A stretch of DNA of 64,000 nt from Flavobacterium haoranii (GCF_009363055.1 NZ_CP045292.1:1054001-1118000); one strand, 5' to 3'. Shown: positions 48,213-58,912, numbered from the stretch's first letter. Program-made: numbers and translations. The notes: a model not told the origin generated them from the letters alone.

Positions 48213-48235
48213 AAAGCTCAGATAAATCTGAGCTT
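48213..48235. terminator. Bidirectional terminator
   Basis: AAAGCTCAGAT-A-ATCTGAGCTTT, a near-perfect hairpin with A/T flanks, between the TauE gene and the tRNA. Confidence 0.7.
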
Positions 48236-48245
48236 TAATTTTTAG

Positions 48246-48320
<75 letters not shown>

Positions 48321-48359
48321 GTTTGTTATACAAAACAGTATTATTCCGTTTTGCGAGTG

Positions 48360-48389
48360 CAAATATAGATGTTTCCTACAATCTAACAA
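48360..48389 (-). promoter_or_regulatory. Promoter of tRNA-His
   Basis: On the minus strand TTG (48387-48389) and TATATTTG (48360-48367) are spaced 19 bp, matching the Bacteroidota consensus. Confidence 0.6.
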
Positions 48390-48406
48390 AGATTTTTTTT
48401 GTTTTT

Positions 48407-49126
48407 TTACTTCAAATCTGCTAAACTATTGACAGCCAAATATCTTTCAGCAGTAAAACCTTCTGCAAAATCTACTCCAACTAACCTTCCTAGGTCTTGT
48501 GCACGATAAGTAATACTGTCTAAAAAGTTTTTAGAAGTAATTGGAGTTGCTGGTTCATTAGAATTTGGAATATAAAATTGAGATCCATAAGCAAGAACAG
48601 CTTCCATCTTTTTATCCATAAAATCTGAAACATCTACCACAAAATCAGGTTTAATGTTTTGCCATTGAATATAATGATAGACTACTTTTGGACGCCAAGC
48701 TGCTTGTTTTTCGTTATTCAATTCGGTTTCAATTTTTGTTAAACCCGATAAAAAACAAGCATCGCTAACCAATTTACTTCCTTTTCCATGATCTATGTGG
48801 CGGTCTTGTATTGCGTTACATAAAACAATTTCTGGTTGGTATTTGCGAAGCATTTTAATAATTTCTAGTTGATGCTTTTCATCGTTTGCAAAAAATCCAT
48901 CTCTAAATTGTAAATTTTCTCTAACAGAAACACCTAATATTTTTGCAGCAGCGGCTGCTTCCTTGTCTCTAATTTCTGCAGAACCTCTTGTTCCTAATTC
49001 GCCACGAGTTAAATCGATAATCCCAACTTTTTTACCTTGAGCAATTTCTTTAGCTAATGTTCCGCTACACCCTAATTCTACATCATCGGGATGTGCTCCA
49101 AAAGCTAAAATATCTAACTTATTCAT
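48407..49126 (-). CDS. bshB1: Bacillithiol biosynthesis deacetylase
   Basis: A 239-residue zinc-dependent deacetylase of the LmbE/PIG-L family. The metal motif AHPDDVE lies at 11-17, followed by the family segment DLTRGELGTRGSAEIRDKEA and the distal metal-histidine region QDRHIDHGKGS. BshB1 removes acetyl from GlcNAc-malate in bacillithiol synthesis, the low-molecular-weight thiol used in many Bacteroidota. It overlaps the following (upstream on the minus strand) isochorismate-synthase-like gene by 8 bp, so it is co-translated with it. Confidence 0.9.
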   Translation of the reverse strand: MNKLDILAFGAHPDDVELGCSGTLAKEIAQGKKVGIIDLTRGELGTRGSAEIRDKEAAAAAKILGVSVRENLQFRDGFFANDEKHQLEIIKMLRKYQPEIVLCNAIQDRHIDHGKGSKLVSDACFLSGLTKIETELNNEKQAAWRPKVVYHYIQWQNIKPDFVVDVSDFMDKKMEAVLAYGSQFYIPNSNEPATPITSKNFLDSITYRAQDLGRLVGVDFAEGFTAERYLAVNSLADLK

Positions 49127-50180
49127 TATAATATTTTTTTATCGTTTCCGATTTATTTACTGTTTCTATAAATTCTAATTCTGGGTTGCTATCTTCCGTT
49201 ATACCACAACCAATGAAAATCTTAGCAACTTGATCTTCAATTTTACAACATCTTAAATTTACAAACAAATCTGTATCAGTTGTATGCTTTTCGTTTATTT
49301 TAAAATTCCATTCTCCTAAAAATCCAGCATAAAAATCTCTAGCATAACCTTCATTCTTTATAATGAAATCTCTAGCATAATCTTTTGGGAAACCGCAAAC
49401 TGCTGGTGTTGGATGTAAAACTTGAACAACTTTATCTTTGTGGTTATTATCTTTTAAAATAGCTTTTATATCAGTTTTAATATGTAATAATTTACCTGCT
49501 TGATAAGTGTAAGGTTCAGACAAAGTTAATTTATCTACAAAAGGTTCTAGGCTTTCACTAATAAAATTAGTTACCAATTGTTGCTCAATTTTTTCCTTTT
49601 CTCCCCACTCTTTTTCTAATTCATTTATTGTTTTAGTACCCGCAAGTGCAACTGTAGAAATTTCGTTATTATTAACTTTTAAAAGTTGTTCAGGAGTTGC
49701 GCCTAACCACATTCCTATTTCAGGATGAAAAAAGCAATATTTAAAAGCTGTAGGATACAAATAAACCATTCTTTTAAAAGATTTTTCTACATCAAAATCT
49801 TTAAGCTCGAATTTTTCACATCGAGAGGCTACAATTTTTGAGCAGGAACCACTTCTAATCTCTTTAACAAATAGACTCACTAAATTTTCAAAATCAGTTT
49901 TTGCTTCTTGCGTAAATGATTGTTCAAACTCGTTATATTGAACTTCCTTAATTGTATTTTCAACTGAAATCAACTCCGATTCAGCAATTGGAATAATATA
50001 ATTTACATCGTTATAAAAAGACGCAAAAACAAAACCTGAACTATTTTCACTTTCTAATTCATGTAACGTATCATTTTGTTGAAACAAACCATTTGAAACG
50101 TGATCATTTGGTTTAGAATAAATTACAAAAGGAAGATTTTGCTCAAGTTGTGAATATAATTTAGAAAATAATTCGGTCAT
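49119..50180 (-). CDS. menF: Isochorismate synthase-like chorismate-binding enzyme
   Basis: A 353-residue member of the chorismate-binding family. The C-terminal half shows the signature order SCSKIVASRCEKFEL, EIGMWLGATPEQLL, STVALAGTKTINE and the catalytic-site region LHPTPAVCGFPKDYARDF, then YAGFLGEWNF. In a menaquinone-using bacterium it most likely converts chorismate to isochorismate. It is shorter than many homologues, with a reduced N-terminal domain. The adjacent hotdog thioesterase supports a menaquinone role. The symbol is by context, since anthranilate or salicylate synthases share the fold. Confidence 0.8.
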   Translation of the reverse strand: MTELFSKLYSQLEQNLPFVIYSKPNDHVSNGLFQQNDTLHELESENSSGFVFASFYNDVNYIIPIAESELISVENTIKEVQYNEFEQSFTQEAKTDFENLVSLFVKEIRSGSCSKIVASRCEKFELKDFDVEKSFKRMVYLYPTAFKYCFFHPEIGMWLGATPEQLLKVNNNEISTVALAGTKTINELEKEWGEKEKIEQQLVTNFISESLEPFVDKLTLSEPYTYQAGKLLHIKTDIKAILKDNNHKDKVVQVLHPTPAVCGFPKDYARDFIIKNEGYARDFYAGFLGEWNFKINEKHTTDTDLFVNLRCCKIEDQVAKIFIGCGITEDSNPELEFIETVNKSETIKKYYNE

Positions 50181-50181
50181 T

Positions 50182-50604
50182 TTATCTTCTTCTTGGTAAT
50201 ACCATATTCGTTAACTTACAAAGCGAAATTAAAGCTCCTTGTTCGTCAACAATTCTAATTTCCCACAAATGAATACTTTTTCCTTTATGAATAACTTTTG
50301 CAGTAGCATAAACAGTTCCTTCTCTTTTACTTTTCAAATGATTGGCACTAATTTCTATACCTCTCACTTCAGTAACTTCAGGGTTTATAAACATAATTGA
50401 TGCGGCACTACCAACACTTTCTGCTAAAGCAACACTAGCACCACCATGTAAAAGCCCCATTGGTTGATGTACTCTAGGATTTACAGGCATTTTTGCCGTT
50501 AGAAAATCTTCACCAGCATCTATAAATTCAATTTCTAATGTTTCCATTAATGTATTCTCAGAAAGCTTTGCACAAAGCTTCAAAAAAGCATCTTTATCAA
50601 ACAT
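50182..50604 (-). CDS. PaaI-like hotdog thioesterase
   Basis: A 140-residue hotdog-fold protein with the signature VHQPMGLLHGGASVALAESV containing the HGG helix. The family hydrolyses acyl-CoA thioesters. Next to the isochorismate synthase gene (one base between) it may act as DHNA-CoA thioesterase in menaquinone synthesis, an attribution based on neighbourhood. It is the first gene of the minus-strand operon thioesterase-menF-bshB1. Confidence 0.85.
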   Translation of the reverse strand: MFDKDAFLKLCAKLSENTLMETLEIEFIDAGEDFLTAKMPVNPRVHQPMGLLHGGASVALAESVGSAASIMFINPEVTEVRGIEISANHLKSKREGTVYATAKVIHKGKSIHLWEIRIVDEQGALISLCKLTNMVLPRRR

Positions 50605-50714
50605 GATTATTTTTTTTGTAAAATTACTATTTTCTGCTCGAAAGAAATAAACTAAAACTTACAATATTTCGTTATGTAAAAAATAGTAGTATTTTTACCT
50701 AAAAAAGATTCTAA

Positions 50715-52304
50715 ATGAAACATTATATCATTGCCTTTTTAACCATATTTACCATATTAACTACATCTTGTCGAAATGATTTTGATTTTGAGCCTAATGT
50801 TGGCAACCTTAAATTTTCTAGAGACACTATTTATTTAGATACCGTTTTTACAACAATTGGGTCCAGTACTTATACTTTAAAAGTTTATAATAAATCAGAT
50901 AAAAACATTTCTATTCCTAATTTACGACTTGGTAAAGGTGAAAGTTCAAAATACAGACTAATGGTTGATGGAATGCCAGGAAAAGTTTTTGAAAACGTTG
51001 AACTTTTGGCAAAAGACAGCATGTTTATTTTTATTGAAGTAACAGCCGATGTTGCTGATGCAAATCCGGGAGACTTCCTTTATACTGATCAAATACAATT
51101 TGGAAATAATTCTGAATTTCAAACAGTTGAATTAGTTACTTTAATTCAAGATGCCTATTTTATTTTTCCGCAAAGAACTTTAAATCCTGATGACACTTAT
51201 ACTTATGAATCTTTAACACTAGGTCTTGACGAAGAAGGAAACCCTATTACGATCCAAGGGCAGTTTTTAGATTCAGCTGATCCTGATAATGGTAATGAAT
51301 TACATTGGACCAATGAAAAACCCTATGTAATTTATGGCTATACTGCAGTACCTCCTAATGAAACTTTGGTTGTTGATGCTGGCGCTCGCATTCATTTTCA
51401 TGCCGAATCGGGTTTGATTGTCGCAAACAATGCTTCTTTACATGTTGAAGGAGATTATTCAACAACAGAAGCATTAGAAAATGAAGTTATTTTTGAAGGA
51501 GATCGTTTAGAACCAAGTTTTTCTGACGTTCCAGGTCAATGGGGAACTATATGGTTTACTCAAGGTAGTACAAATAATATCATTTCTAATTTAACAATCA
51601 AAAACGCAACAGTAGGAATGTTAATTGAAGGAAATGATGGAACTACATCTCCAACAATTGATATGAAAAATGTTCAAATTTACGATTGTTCCAATGTAGG
51701 CGTTTTGGCAAGAACAGGAAATATTGTTGGAAAAAATATGGTTGTAAACAATTGTGGTCAGGCAAGTATTGCTTGTACATTAGGCGGAAGTTACGATTTT
51801 ACACATTGTACTTTTGCAAACTATTGGCCAATTCCTAAACAATATTGCGTTGTAATTAACGATTATTTAGAAACTTCAGATCAAACAATTGTAGAACCAT
51901 TAGTAAAAGCAGATTTTAAAAATTGTATTTTATATGGTTCACCAAATTTATCTTTATCTATAGACAAACAAGGAAATGGACCTGATATAAACGATCCAAA
52001 CTTCAATTATTCTTTTGACAGTAGTTTGATAAAATTTGTTGATTTGTCACATATATACAGTTCACATCCCTTATATCAATTTACTGGAGCTAATTATACA
52101 AATTGTTTAATTGCAACGAATTCAACAAATAATAGACCCGACTTCAAAGACCCAAATAATAATGAATTAATCATTGGTGAAGATTCTTCTGCAAGAGGTT
52201 TAGCAAATAGTTCTTATGCTACATTTAATGATATACTAAACAATCAACGTAATTCAACAGTTGGTTTCGACAGTGGAGCATATAATTGGATAATATTTGA
52301 ATAG
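50715..52304 (+). CDS. Beta-helix-like surface lipoprotein
   Basis: A 529-residue protein with lipobox cysteine 19 (TILTTSC). The first 150 residues look like an Ig-like or Bacteroidota lipoprotein domain (FSRDTIYLDTVFTTIGSSTY). From about 220 a right-handed parallel beta-helix pattern appears (LTIKNATVGMLIEGNDG, VQIYDCSNVGVLARTG, MVVNNCGQASIACTLGGSYD), as in pectate-lyase-like or adhesive surface proteins. No catalytic residues can be identified. It faces away from the menF operon and precedes purL. Confidence 0.65.
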   Translation: MKHYIIAFLTIFTILTTSCRNDFDFEPNVGNLKFSRDTIYLDTVFTTIGSSTYTLKVYNKSDKNISIPNLRLGKGESSKYRLMVDGMPGKVFENVELLAKDSMFIFIEVTADVADANPGDFLYTDQIQFGNNSEFQTVELVTLIQDAYFIFPQRTLNPDDTYTYESLTLGLDEEGNPITIQGQFLDSADPDNGNELHWTNEKPYVIYGYTAVPPNETLVVDAGARIHFHAESGLIVANNASLHVEGDYSTTEALENEVIFEGDRLEPSFSDVPGQWGTIWFTQGSTNNIISNLTIKNATVGMLIEGNDGTTSPTIDMKNVQIYDCSNVGVLARTGNIVGKNMVVNNCGQASIACTLGGSYDFTHCTFANYWPIPKQYCVVINDYLETSDQTIVEPLVKADFKNCILYGSPNLSLSIDKQGNGPDINDPNFNYSFDSSLIKFVDLSHIYSSHPLYQFTGANYTNCLIATNSTNNRPDFKDPNNNELIIGEDSSARGLANSSYATFNDILNNQRNSTVGFDSGAYNWIIFE

Positions 52305-52318
52305 AATAAAATATTACT

Positions 52319-52348
52319 TTGAACTTCTGTTTTTTTGAGATAAATTTG
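52319..52348 (+). promoter_or_regulatory. Promoter of purL
   Basis: TTG (52319-52321) and TAAATTTG (52341-52348) are spaced 19 bp, a textbook Bacteroidota promoter 33 bp before the start codon. Confidence 0.7.
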
Positions 52349-52380
52349 CATTTTCAACAACACACTAACTTATACATACA

Positions 52381-55300
52381 ATGATTCATTTCTTCGGAAA
52401 CCAATCCAATGTAGTTTATGCGGTACAATCGCAAAACGAATTATCGACTGAAGATATCAACAAATTAAACTGGTTATTCAACTCGCAACTAGACAACATT
52501 TACACGAAAATAAATACTAAAGAGGCATCGCTTGATGCTTTTTTTGTTGGACCTCGTGCCGCAATGGTTACACCTTGGAGTACCAATGCTGTTGAAATAA
52601 CTCAAAATATGGGGATTTCTGGAATTATTCGAATTGAAGAATTCCAAAAAGTGGATAGTGCTTTTACTGATTTCGATCCGATGTTATCACAAAAGTATTC
52701 TGAACTAAATCAAGAAATTTATACAATCAATATTCAACCAGAACCAATTTTAGAAATTGAAGATATTGATGCTTATAACCAACAAGAAGGTTTAGCACTT
52801 AGTGCTGAAGAAGTTGAATACTTACATAACTTATCAAACAAAATTGGAAGAAAATTAACAGATTCTGAAATCTTTGCTTTCTCACAAGCGAATTCAGAAC
52901 ACTGTCGTCACAAAATTTTCAACGGAACGTTTGTTATTGATGGTGAAGAAAAACCAACTTCCTTATTCAAATTAATCAAGAAAACATCGGAGACGCATCC
53001 AAACGATATTGTTTCGGCTTATAAAGATAACGTAGCTTTTGTAAAAGGTCCGAAAGCTACACAATTTGCTCCAAAAAGCGCTGACAAACCCGATTTTTAT
53101 CAAGAAAAAGAGTTTGACTCGGTTTTATCATTAAAAGCGGAAACACACAACTTCCCTACTACGGTTGAGCCTTTCAATGGTGCTGCAACAGGTTCTGGTG
53201 GTGAAATTCGTGACCGTTTAGCTGGTGGACAAGGTTCGTTGCCATTAGCGGGAACTGCTGTTTACATGACTTCATACTCAAGACTTGAAGAAACTCGTCC
53301 TTGGGAAAAAGGCATGGAAGAAAGAAAATGGTTGTACCAAACACCAATGGATATCTTAATCAAAGCTTCGAATGGTGCTTCTGATTTCGGCAACAAATTT
53401 GGGCAACCGTTAATTACAGGTTCTGTTTTAACTTTCGAACATGAAGAAGAAGCTCGCAAATTAGGTTTCGATAAAGTAATCATGTTAGCAGGTGGTGTTG
53501 GATATGGAAAATTAGATCAAGCGATAAAACACGAACCTAAAGAAGGCGATAAAATCGTTATTCTAGGTGGTGAAAATTATAGAATTGGTATGGGTGGAGC
53601 TGCGGTTTCATCTGCAGATACTGGAGCTTTTGGTTCTGGAATTGAATTAAATGCGATTCAACGTTCGAATCCTGAAATGCAAAAACGTGCTGCTAATGCT
53701 ATTCGTGGTTTAGTGGAAAGTGATAACAATCCTATTGTTTCAATTCACGATCACGGTGCAGGTGGACACTTAAACTGTTTATCTGAATTAGTGGAAGCTA
53801 CTGGAGGTTTAATCGATTTAGACAAATTACCAGTTGGTGACCCAACGCTTTCGGCTAAAGAAATTATTGGTAACGAATCGCAAGAAAGAATGGGATTGGT
53901 TATTGGTGAAAAAGATATCGATACCTTACAAAGGATAGCTGAAAGAGAGCGTTCTCCAATGTACACTGTTGGTGATGTTACTAACGACCATAGATTTACA
54001 TTTGTAACCCGCAATGAAAAATATTTTTTACCAAAAGACGAGCGGGTTCTTGACTTCCAAAATTCAAATAATACTGAGGAAAAATCGAAAACTACTGGGG
54101 CAAAACCAATGGATTATGCTTTAGAAGATTTCTTCGGAAGTTCTCCAAAAACCATTATGAACGACAAAAATGTAGCTCGTAATTATGCAAATCCTGATTA
54201 TTCGATTTCAGAAATTCCAAATTACTTAAACCAAGTTTTACAGTTAGAAGCGGTTGCTTGTAAAGATTGGTTAACGAATAAAGTAGACCGTTGTGTGGGT
54301 GGTCGCGTTGCAAAACAACAATGTGCTGGACCGTTACAATTGCCTTTAAATAACGTAGGTGTAATGGCATTAGACTTCAAAGGAAAAGAAGGAATTGCTA
54401 CGACTATCGGACACTCACCTGTATCAGCTATTGTTGATCCAGTTGCGGGTTCTAAAAATTCAATTGGTGAAGCCTTATCGAACTTAGTTTGGGCACCATT
54501 AAAAGATGGTTTACAATCGGTTTCGTTATCAGCAAACTGGATGTGGGCTTGTAAAAATGAAGGTGAAGATGCTCGTTTATACGATGCAGTTCAAGGTTGT
54601 TCGGAATTTGCTATTGAATTAGGAATCAATATTCCAACTGGAAAAGATTCGTTATCCATGAAACAAAAATATCCAAACGATGAAGTAATTGCTCCGGGAA
54701 CGGTTATTATTTCAGCTATTGGAAATTGTTCAAATATTACAAAAGTAGTAGAGCCAGTTTTAAAAAGAAATGGTGGTAATATCTACTACATAAACTTATC
54801 ACAAGATTCTTTTAAATTAGGTGGAAGTTCATTCTATCAAATTTTAAATAAAGTGGGTTCTGAAGTTCCAACCGTTAAAAATGCTGATTATTTCAAAAAA
54901 GCGTTCAATACGTTACAAGATTTAATCAAAGAAAGAAAAATTAAGGCTGGACACGATATTGGAAGTGGTGGTTTAATCACAACTTTATTAGAAATGTCTT
55001 TTGCTGAAGTTGGTGTAGGTGCCAACTACGATTTATCTGTTTTAGGAGAATCGGATTCTGCAAAAGCGTTATTTAATGAAAATATTGCTGTTGTTTTCCA
55101 AGCAGATGCTGAAGTTGAAGCCGTTTTCAAAGCAAACGGAATTGAAATATTCAATATTGGTTCGGTTGTAGAAGGTGATTTCGTTTCTATAAAAAATGGA
55201 AATGACAACTTCAATTTCTCAGTTACTGAAACGAGAGATACTTGGTACAAAACATCGTATTTATTAGATACAAAACAATCTCGTAATGGTATGGCAGAAG

Positions 55301-56157
55301 CGCGTTATGCGAACTATAAAAACCAACCATTAGAATTTACTTTCCCTGCTAACTTTGATGGTACCCTTCGACAAGCTCAGGGTGACGTTGCTCCTATTGG
55401 TTCTAGACCAAAAGCAGCTATTATTCGTGAAAAAGGAAGTAATTCGGAACGCGAAATGGCAAATGCTATGTATTTAGCTGGATTTGATGTAAAAGACGTT
55501 CACATGACGGATTTAATTTCAGGTCGTGAAACATTAGAAGATATTCAGTTTATTGGTGCTGTTGGTGGATTCTCTAACTCTGACGTTTTAGGTTCTGCTA
55601 AAGGTTGGGCTGGTGCTTTCTTATACAATGAAAAAGCCAATACTGCATTGAAAAACTTCTTCAAAAGAGAAGATACACTTTCTGTTGGAATTTGTAATGG
55701 ATGTCAGTTACTAATGGAATTAGAATTGATAAATCCAGAGCATGAAGTTCATGGAAAAATGCACCACAATACTTCAAATAAACACGAAAGCGGATTTACT
55801 TCAGTAAAAATTCAAAAGAATAATTCTGTAATGCTATCTTCTTTAGAAGGATTAACGTTAGGCGTTTGGATTTCACATGGAGAAGGTAAATTCAAATTAC
55901 CTTATGCTGAAGATAAATATAACATTGTAGCAAAATATGCTTATGAAGGTTATCCTGCAAATCCTAATGGTTCTGATTTCAATACAGCTATGATGTGTGA
56001 TACAACAGGAAGACATTTAGTAATGATGCCACATATTGAACGTTCAACTTTCCCTTGGAACTGGGCAAATTATCCAGAACGCGGACAAAAAGACGAAGTT
56101 TCACCATGGTTAGAAGCATTTGTAAATGCCAGAAAATGGATTGAAAATCAAAAATAA
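52381..56157 (+). CDS. purL: Phosphoribosylformylglycinamidine synthase, large fused form
   Basis: A 1258-residue single-chain FGAM synthase: an N-terminal PurS-like region, the ATP-dependent synthase core (QANSEHCRHKIFNGTF near 163, HNFPTTVEPFNGAATGSGG near 258) and a C-terminal glutaminase with the nucleophile cysteine in GICNGCQLL and the HIERS histidine. It makes FGAM from FGAR, glutamine and ATP in purine synthesis. At about residues 994-1002, in the linker before the glutaminase, a REP-like palindrome is read in frame as TLRQAQGDV. A strong promoter lies directly upstream and a terminator 11 bp after the stop. Confidence 0.93.
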   Translation: MIHFFGNQSNVVYAVQSQNELSTEDINKLNWLFNSQLDNIYTKINTKEASLDAFFVGPRAAMVTPWSTNAVEITQNMGISGIIRIEEFQKVDSAFTDFDPMLSQKYSELNQEIYTINIQPEPILEIEDIDAYNQQEGLALSAEEVEYLHNLSNKIGRKLTDSEIFAFSQANSEHCRHKIFNGTFVIDGEEKPTSLFKLIKKTSETHPNDIVSAYKDNVAFVKGPKATQFAPKSADKPDFYQEKEFDSVLSLKAETHNFPTTVEPFNGAATGSGGEIRDRLAGGQGSLPLAGTAVYMTSYSRLEETRPWEKGMEERKWLYQTPMDILIKASNGASDFGNKFGQPLITGSVLTFEHEEEARKLGFDKVIMLAGGVGYGKLDQAIKHEPKEGDKIVILGGENYRIGMGGAAVSSADTGAFGSGIELNAIQRSNPEMQKRAANAIRGLVESDNNPIVSIHDHGAGGHLNCLSELVEATGGLIDLDKLPVGDPTLSAKEIIGNESQERMGLVIGEKDIDTLQRIAERERSPMYTVGDVTNDHRFTFVTRNEKYFLPKDERVLDFQNSNNTEEKSKTTGAKPMDYALEDFFGSSPKTIMNDKNVARNYANPDYSISEIPNYLNQVLQLEAVACKDWLTNKVDRCVGGRVAKQQCAGPLQLPLNNVGVMALDFKGKEGIATTIGHSPVSAIVDPVAGSKNSIGEALSNLVWAPLKDGLQSVSLSANWMWACKNEGEDARLYDAVQGCSEFAIELGINIPTGKDSLSMKQKYPNDEVIAPGTVIISAIGNCSNITKVVEPVLKRNGGNIYYINLSQDSFKLGGSSFYQILNKVGSEVPTVKNADYFKKAFNTLQDLIKERKIKAGHDIGSGGLITTLLEMSFAEVGVGANYDLSVLGESDSAKALFNENIAVVFQADAEVEAVFKANGIEIFNIGSVVEGDFVSIKNGNDNFNFSVTETRDTWYKTSYLLDTKQSRNGMAEARYANYKNQPLEFTFPANFDGTLRQAQGDVAPIGSRPKAAIIREKGSNSEREMANAMYLAGFDVKDVHMTDLISGRETLEDIQFIGAVGGFSNSDVLGSAKGWAGAFLYNEKANTALKNFFKREDTLSVGICNGCQLLMELELINPEHEVHGKMHHNTSNKHESGFTSVKIQKNNSVMLSSLEGLTLGVWISHGEGKFKLPYAEDKYNIVAKYAYEGYPANPNGSDFNTAMMCDTTGRHLVMMPHIERSTFPWNWANYPERGQKDEVSPWLEAFVNARKWIENQK
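55363..55386. repeat. REP-like element inside purL
   Basis: ACCCTTCGACAAGCTCAGGG plus TGAC, a short palindromic element (CCCT/AGGG ends) common between genes in this group, is read in frame here in a linker of PurL. Confidence 0.75.
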
Positions 56158-56168
56158 TTAAACAAAAG

Positions 56169-56193
56169 AGCCATTCGTTCGAATGGCTTTTTT
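56169..56193. terminator. Terminator after purL
   Basis: AGCCATTCG-TT-CGAATGGCT followed by a T tract; it may also serve the convergent phosphatase gene. Confidence 0.85.
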
Positions 56194-56211
56194 TATATTT
56201 TAAATTAAAAT

Positions 56212-56784
56212 TTATTTCACAGAATCTTTTCTTGAAATATACGAATGAAGAAAATCTCCTTTTGGTTTTCCTAAATCAAATGAAGACCATTTTGTTAAGA
56301 AACGAGTTGAAGTACGCGCTTCATCTCTATCCATTCCTTCATATTCTATTCTGTAAATTGCTGAATACATTTCTGCTCTACCTACTCCGTGATAACAATG
56401 AATTAAAACAGGATAATTGGTAGAATCATCCATAATCTTGAAGAAGTAATCTAAATTGTGTTTCTTTGGTACTTGATCAGAACCGTTATTATAGTAATTA
56501 ACACCAGGAATTTTAGCAATTGCTTCCTTTTCTGCGATCAATTCTTCAGGAACTTCAGGATTGTTTTCTAAATCTCCAGTTCCAGGAAAACGTAAATCAA
56601 CAACACTTTTAATGTTATTTTCTTTGATGTAAGCTTCTAACTCGTCTGGAGGAATAACTCCCGATTTATAAACTTTTCCTTCTGTAATTGTTTCAAAATT
56701 GTGGTTAATATGCATATCATACACATATTTTCCCCCGAAAATAGCTCCTGCAACTAGTACTGCTATTAAAATTTTTTTTACCAT
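56212..56784 (-). CDS. Membrane-anchored dual-specificity/tyrosine phosphatase-like protein
   Basis: A 190-residue protein with one N-terminal membrane segment (ILIAVLVAGAIFGGKYVY) and a cysteine-phosphatase loop HCYHGVGR with C130 and R136; D63 and nearby residues (VVDLRFPGTGD) may be the general acid region. The substrate could be a phosphoprotein or a phospholipid-like headgroup. Its start overlaps the stop of the upstream LTA-synthase-like gene by 7 bp, so the two are co-translated and the phosphatase may act on envelope phospho-substrates; that is inference. Confidence 0.8.
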   Translation of the reverse strand: MVKKILIAVLVAGAIFGGKYVYDMHINHNFETITEGKVYKSGVIPPDELEAYIKENNIKSVVDLRFPGTGDLENNPEVPEELIAEKEAIAKIPGVNYYNNGSDQVPKKHNLDYFFKIMDDSTNYPVLIHCYHGVGRAEMYSAIYRIEYEGMDRDEARTSTRFLTKWSSFDLGKPKGDFLHSYISRKDSVK

Positions 56785-58711
56785 GGTTTATCTAATTTTT
56801 GGTCAATTATTTTTTCCATATAATCTTGAACAAATGCTTTACAAGCTTCACCTACTTTCTCCATCTCAGGAGTTTTTTTGTCAATTAAATTATGTTCAAG
56901 CCCTTTATCTTTTATATCGTAATAACCCGTTATGTTTTTACCATCAAAATTACAAATATAATTCCCCATTTGTAATTGATAACCTCCACTATTATAACTA
57001 ATAACAAATGGTTTTATTTCATAATCTCCAACTAAACTTCTTCCCCAACTTCTAAATGGCTGTTTATAACCAATTAAATCCATAATTGTTGGATAGATAT
57101 CAATTTGTTGCGCTAATTCTTTATGTACTCCTACTAAATCACTATTAGGTTTGAAGATTAAAATTGGAACGGCATCGCGATTCAATACTTTTTTATATTC
57201 GTCGTAATATTTTAAATTACCATGATCAGCAGTTATAATAAAAATTGTATTGTTATACCAAGGCATTTTTTTAGCTTCTTCGAAAAACTTTTTAAATGCA
57301 TAATCAGTATAACCTACACATTTATGAATAGCAATATCGCCTGCAGGAAACTTATCCTTGTACTTTTCAGGAACTGTGTAAGGTTCGTGAGAAGATACTG
57401 TAAAAATGGTGCTAAAAAATGGCGCTTTCTTTTTGTCTAGAGTTTCTTTCATAAAATGGAAAAAAGGTTCATCCCAAATTCCCCAAGAACCATCAAACTC
57501 ATCATCATTGTTAAACTCAGTTTTACCATAATAATGATCAAATCCTAAAATATTTGAAAAACCTAAAAATCCCATTGAACCATTTGGCGCTCCGTGGAAA
57601 AAAGATGTATCATAACCCAATTCGTTCAAAATTGAAACAATAGATTGAATTTTTTGTTTCGGATAAGGCGATGATGTAAACGCATCTTTAAAAGATGGAA
57701 TTCCACTTAAAACAGAAGACATTCCGTGAATTGATTTTCTTCCATTTGCATAAGCATTCGTATAAATTAAACTATGCTGTGCTAGAGAATCAATAAACGG
57801 TGTATATCCTTTGTAGTTTGGAATATTCATATCTTTATTAAAAGAACCTAAATATTCTCTTCCGTAGCTTTCTGTAATAAACAAAACAATATTTGGTCTC
57901 GATTCAGGAAAATTAGCATATTGCTTTTTGGGTTTAAAATATTGATTAACCAAAGTAGAATCTACTAAATTTATTTTTTTAAAACTCGTTTGATTAATTG
58001 TTCTAATAATTGAAAACGGAGTATTTAATACTATATCAGCATGTTGTGGTTGTTTAACATGTCGATTCGCATCAATCATATTAATTGGTCGCGTACTTTT
58101 TTTAAAATCGCCTCTAATGCCACCAACAACTAATAATCCTGCGATAACAAATCCAATTGCAGAAAAAGAAAAATATTTTACTTTAGAACTTGGAACTTGC
58201 TCTTTTACTTTTACTTTTTTGTATAGATATATCCACGCAAAAGCACAAACAACAAAAGCTAAATAAACATGCCAATAGCTTACTAAGAATCTAAAAAACA
58301 TATTTGCTTTATTAGTTTCATTTTCTAGAACACTATAAACAGCTACGGTTGTTCTTGAAAAATATACTTGTAATATATAAAATCAATGAAGTTTGTAGCA
58401 AAAGCAATTAAGTTTAAAGTAAAATACACATAGGTTAAGAATTTTTGATAACCTTTACTAGTGTTGTACCAAATAGGAATTATGGAAAGTACAATAAATA
58501 AACTATTTGCATATAAAATAGCCGCAGTATCAAAAGCTAATCCATAGTACGCCAGTTCAAAAAACTCACCTATCGAATTTACTTTTAAAAGACTATAATT
58601 GTATATAAAAAATAAAACTCTAACTATAAAGTAAAAAACGTAAGCTAAAAGTAATCGATACAATAAAACAGAATATTCTTGAAATCGAAATATCTTATTG
58701 AATTTGTTCAT
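56778..58711 (-). CDS. LTA synthase family sulfatase-like membrane enzyme, one-base frameshift
   Basis: The frames 58343-58711 and 56778-58301 merge into 644 residues when one base is added to the A5 run 58358-58362, giving KYIFSRTTVAVYSV. About five membrane helices (residues 1-170) precede a periplasmic alkaline-phosphatase-type domain: NIVLFITESYGREYLG (metal and nucleophile region; the Thr of ITES is the likely nucleophile), SIHGMSSVLSGIP and FIITADHGNLKYYDE. The family transfers phosphoglycerol or phosphoethanolamine onto glycans or lipids. It is the first gene of a pair with the phosphatase. Normal length after repair. Confidence 0.85.
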
Positions 58712-58777
58712 GTTGCAATTTTGAACGACAAAAATACAAAATCTAATAGTTTAAAAATTGTTAAATAATTTTTATAA

Positions 58778-58799
58778 AATATTATGCATGCATAATATT
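58778..58799. promoter_or_regulatory. Perfect 22-bp palindrome before acyl-CoA synthetase 1
   Basis: A palindrome with the core TATGCATGCATA and arms extended by AATAT/ATATT, 113 bp upstream of the synthetase start. The same core precedes marR at 63505-63530, so it is a probable MarR operator. Confidence 0.6.
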
Positions 58800-58912
58800 C
58801 AGAAAATCAACACAATAGCTTAAAAATCAAGGTTTTTCAAATAAGAAGATGCTAAAAAATGTCCTAAATATTTAAAAATTCCTTAATTTGCAGGCACTAA
58901 TTTTCTGAAAAA

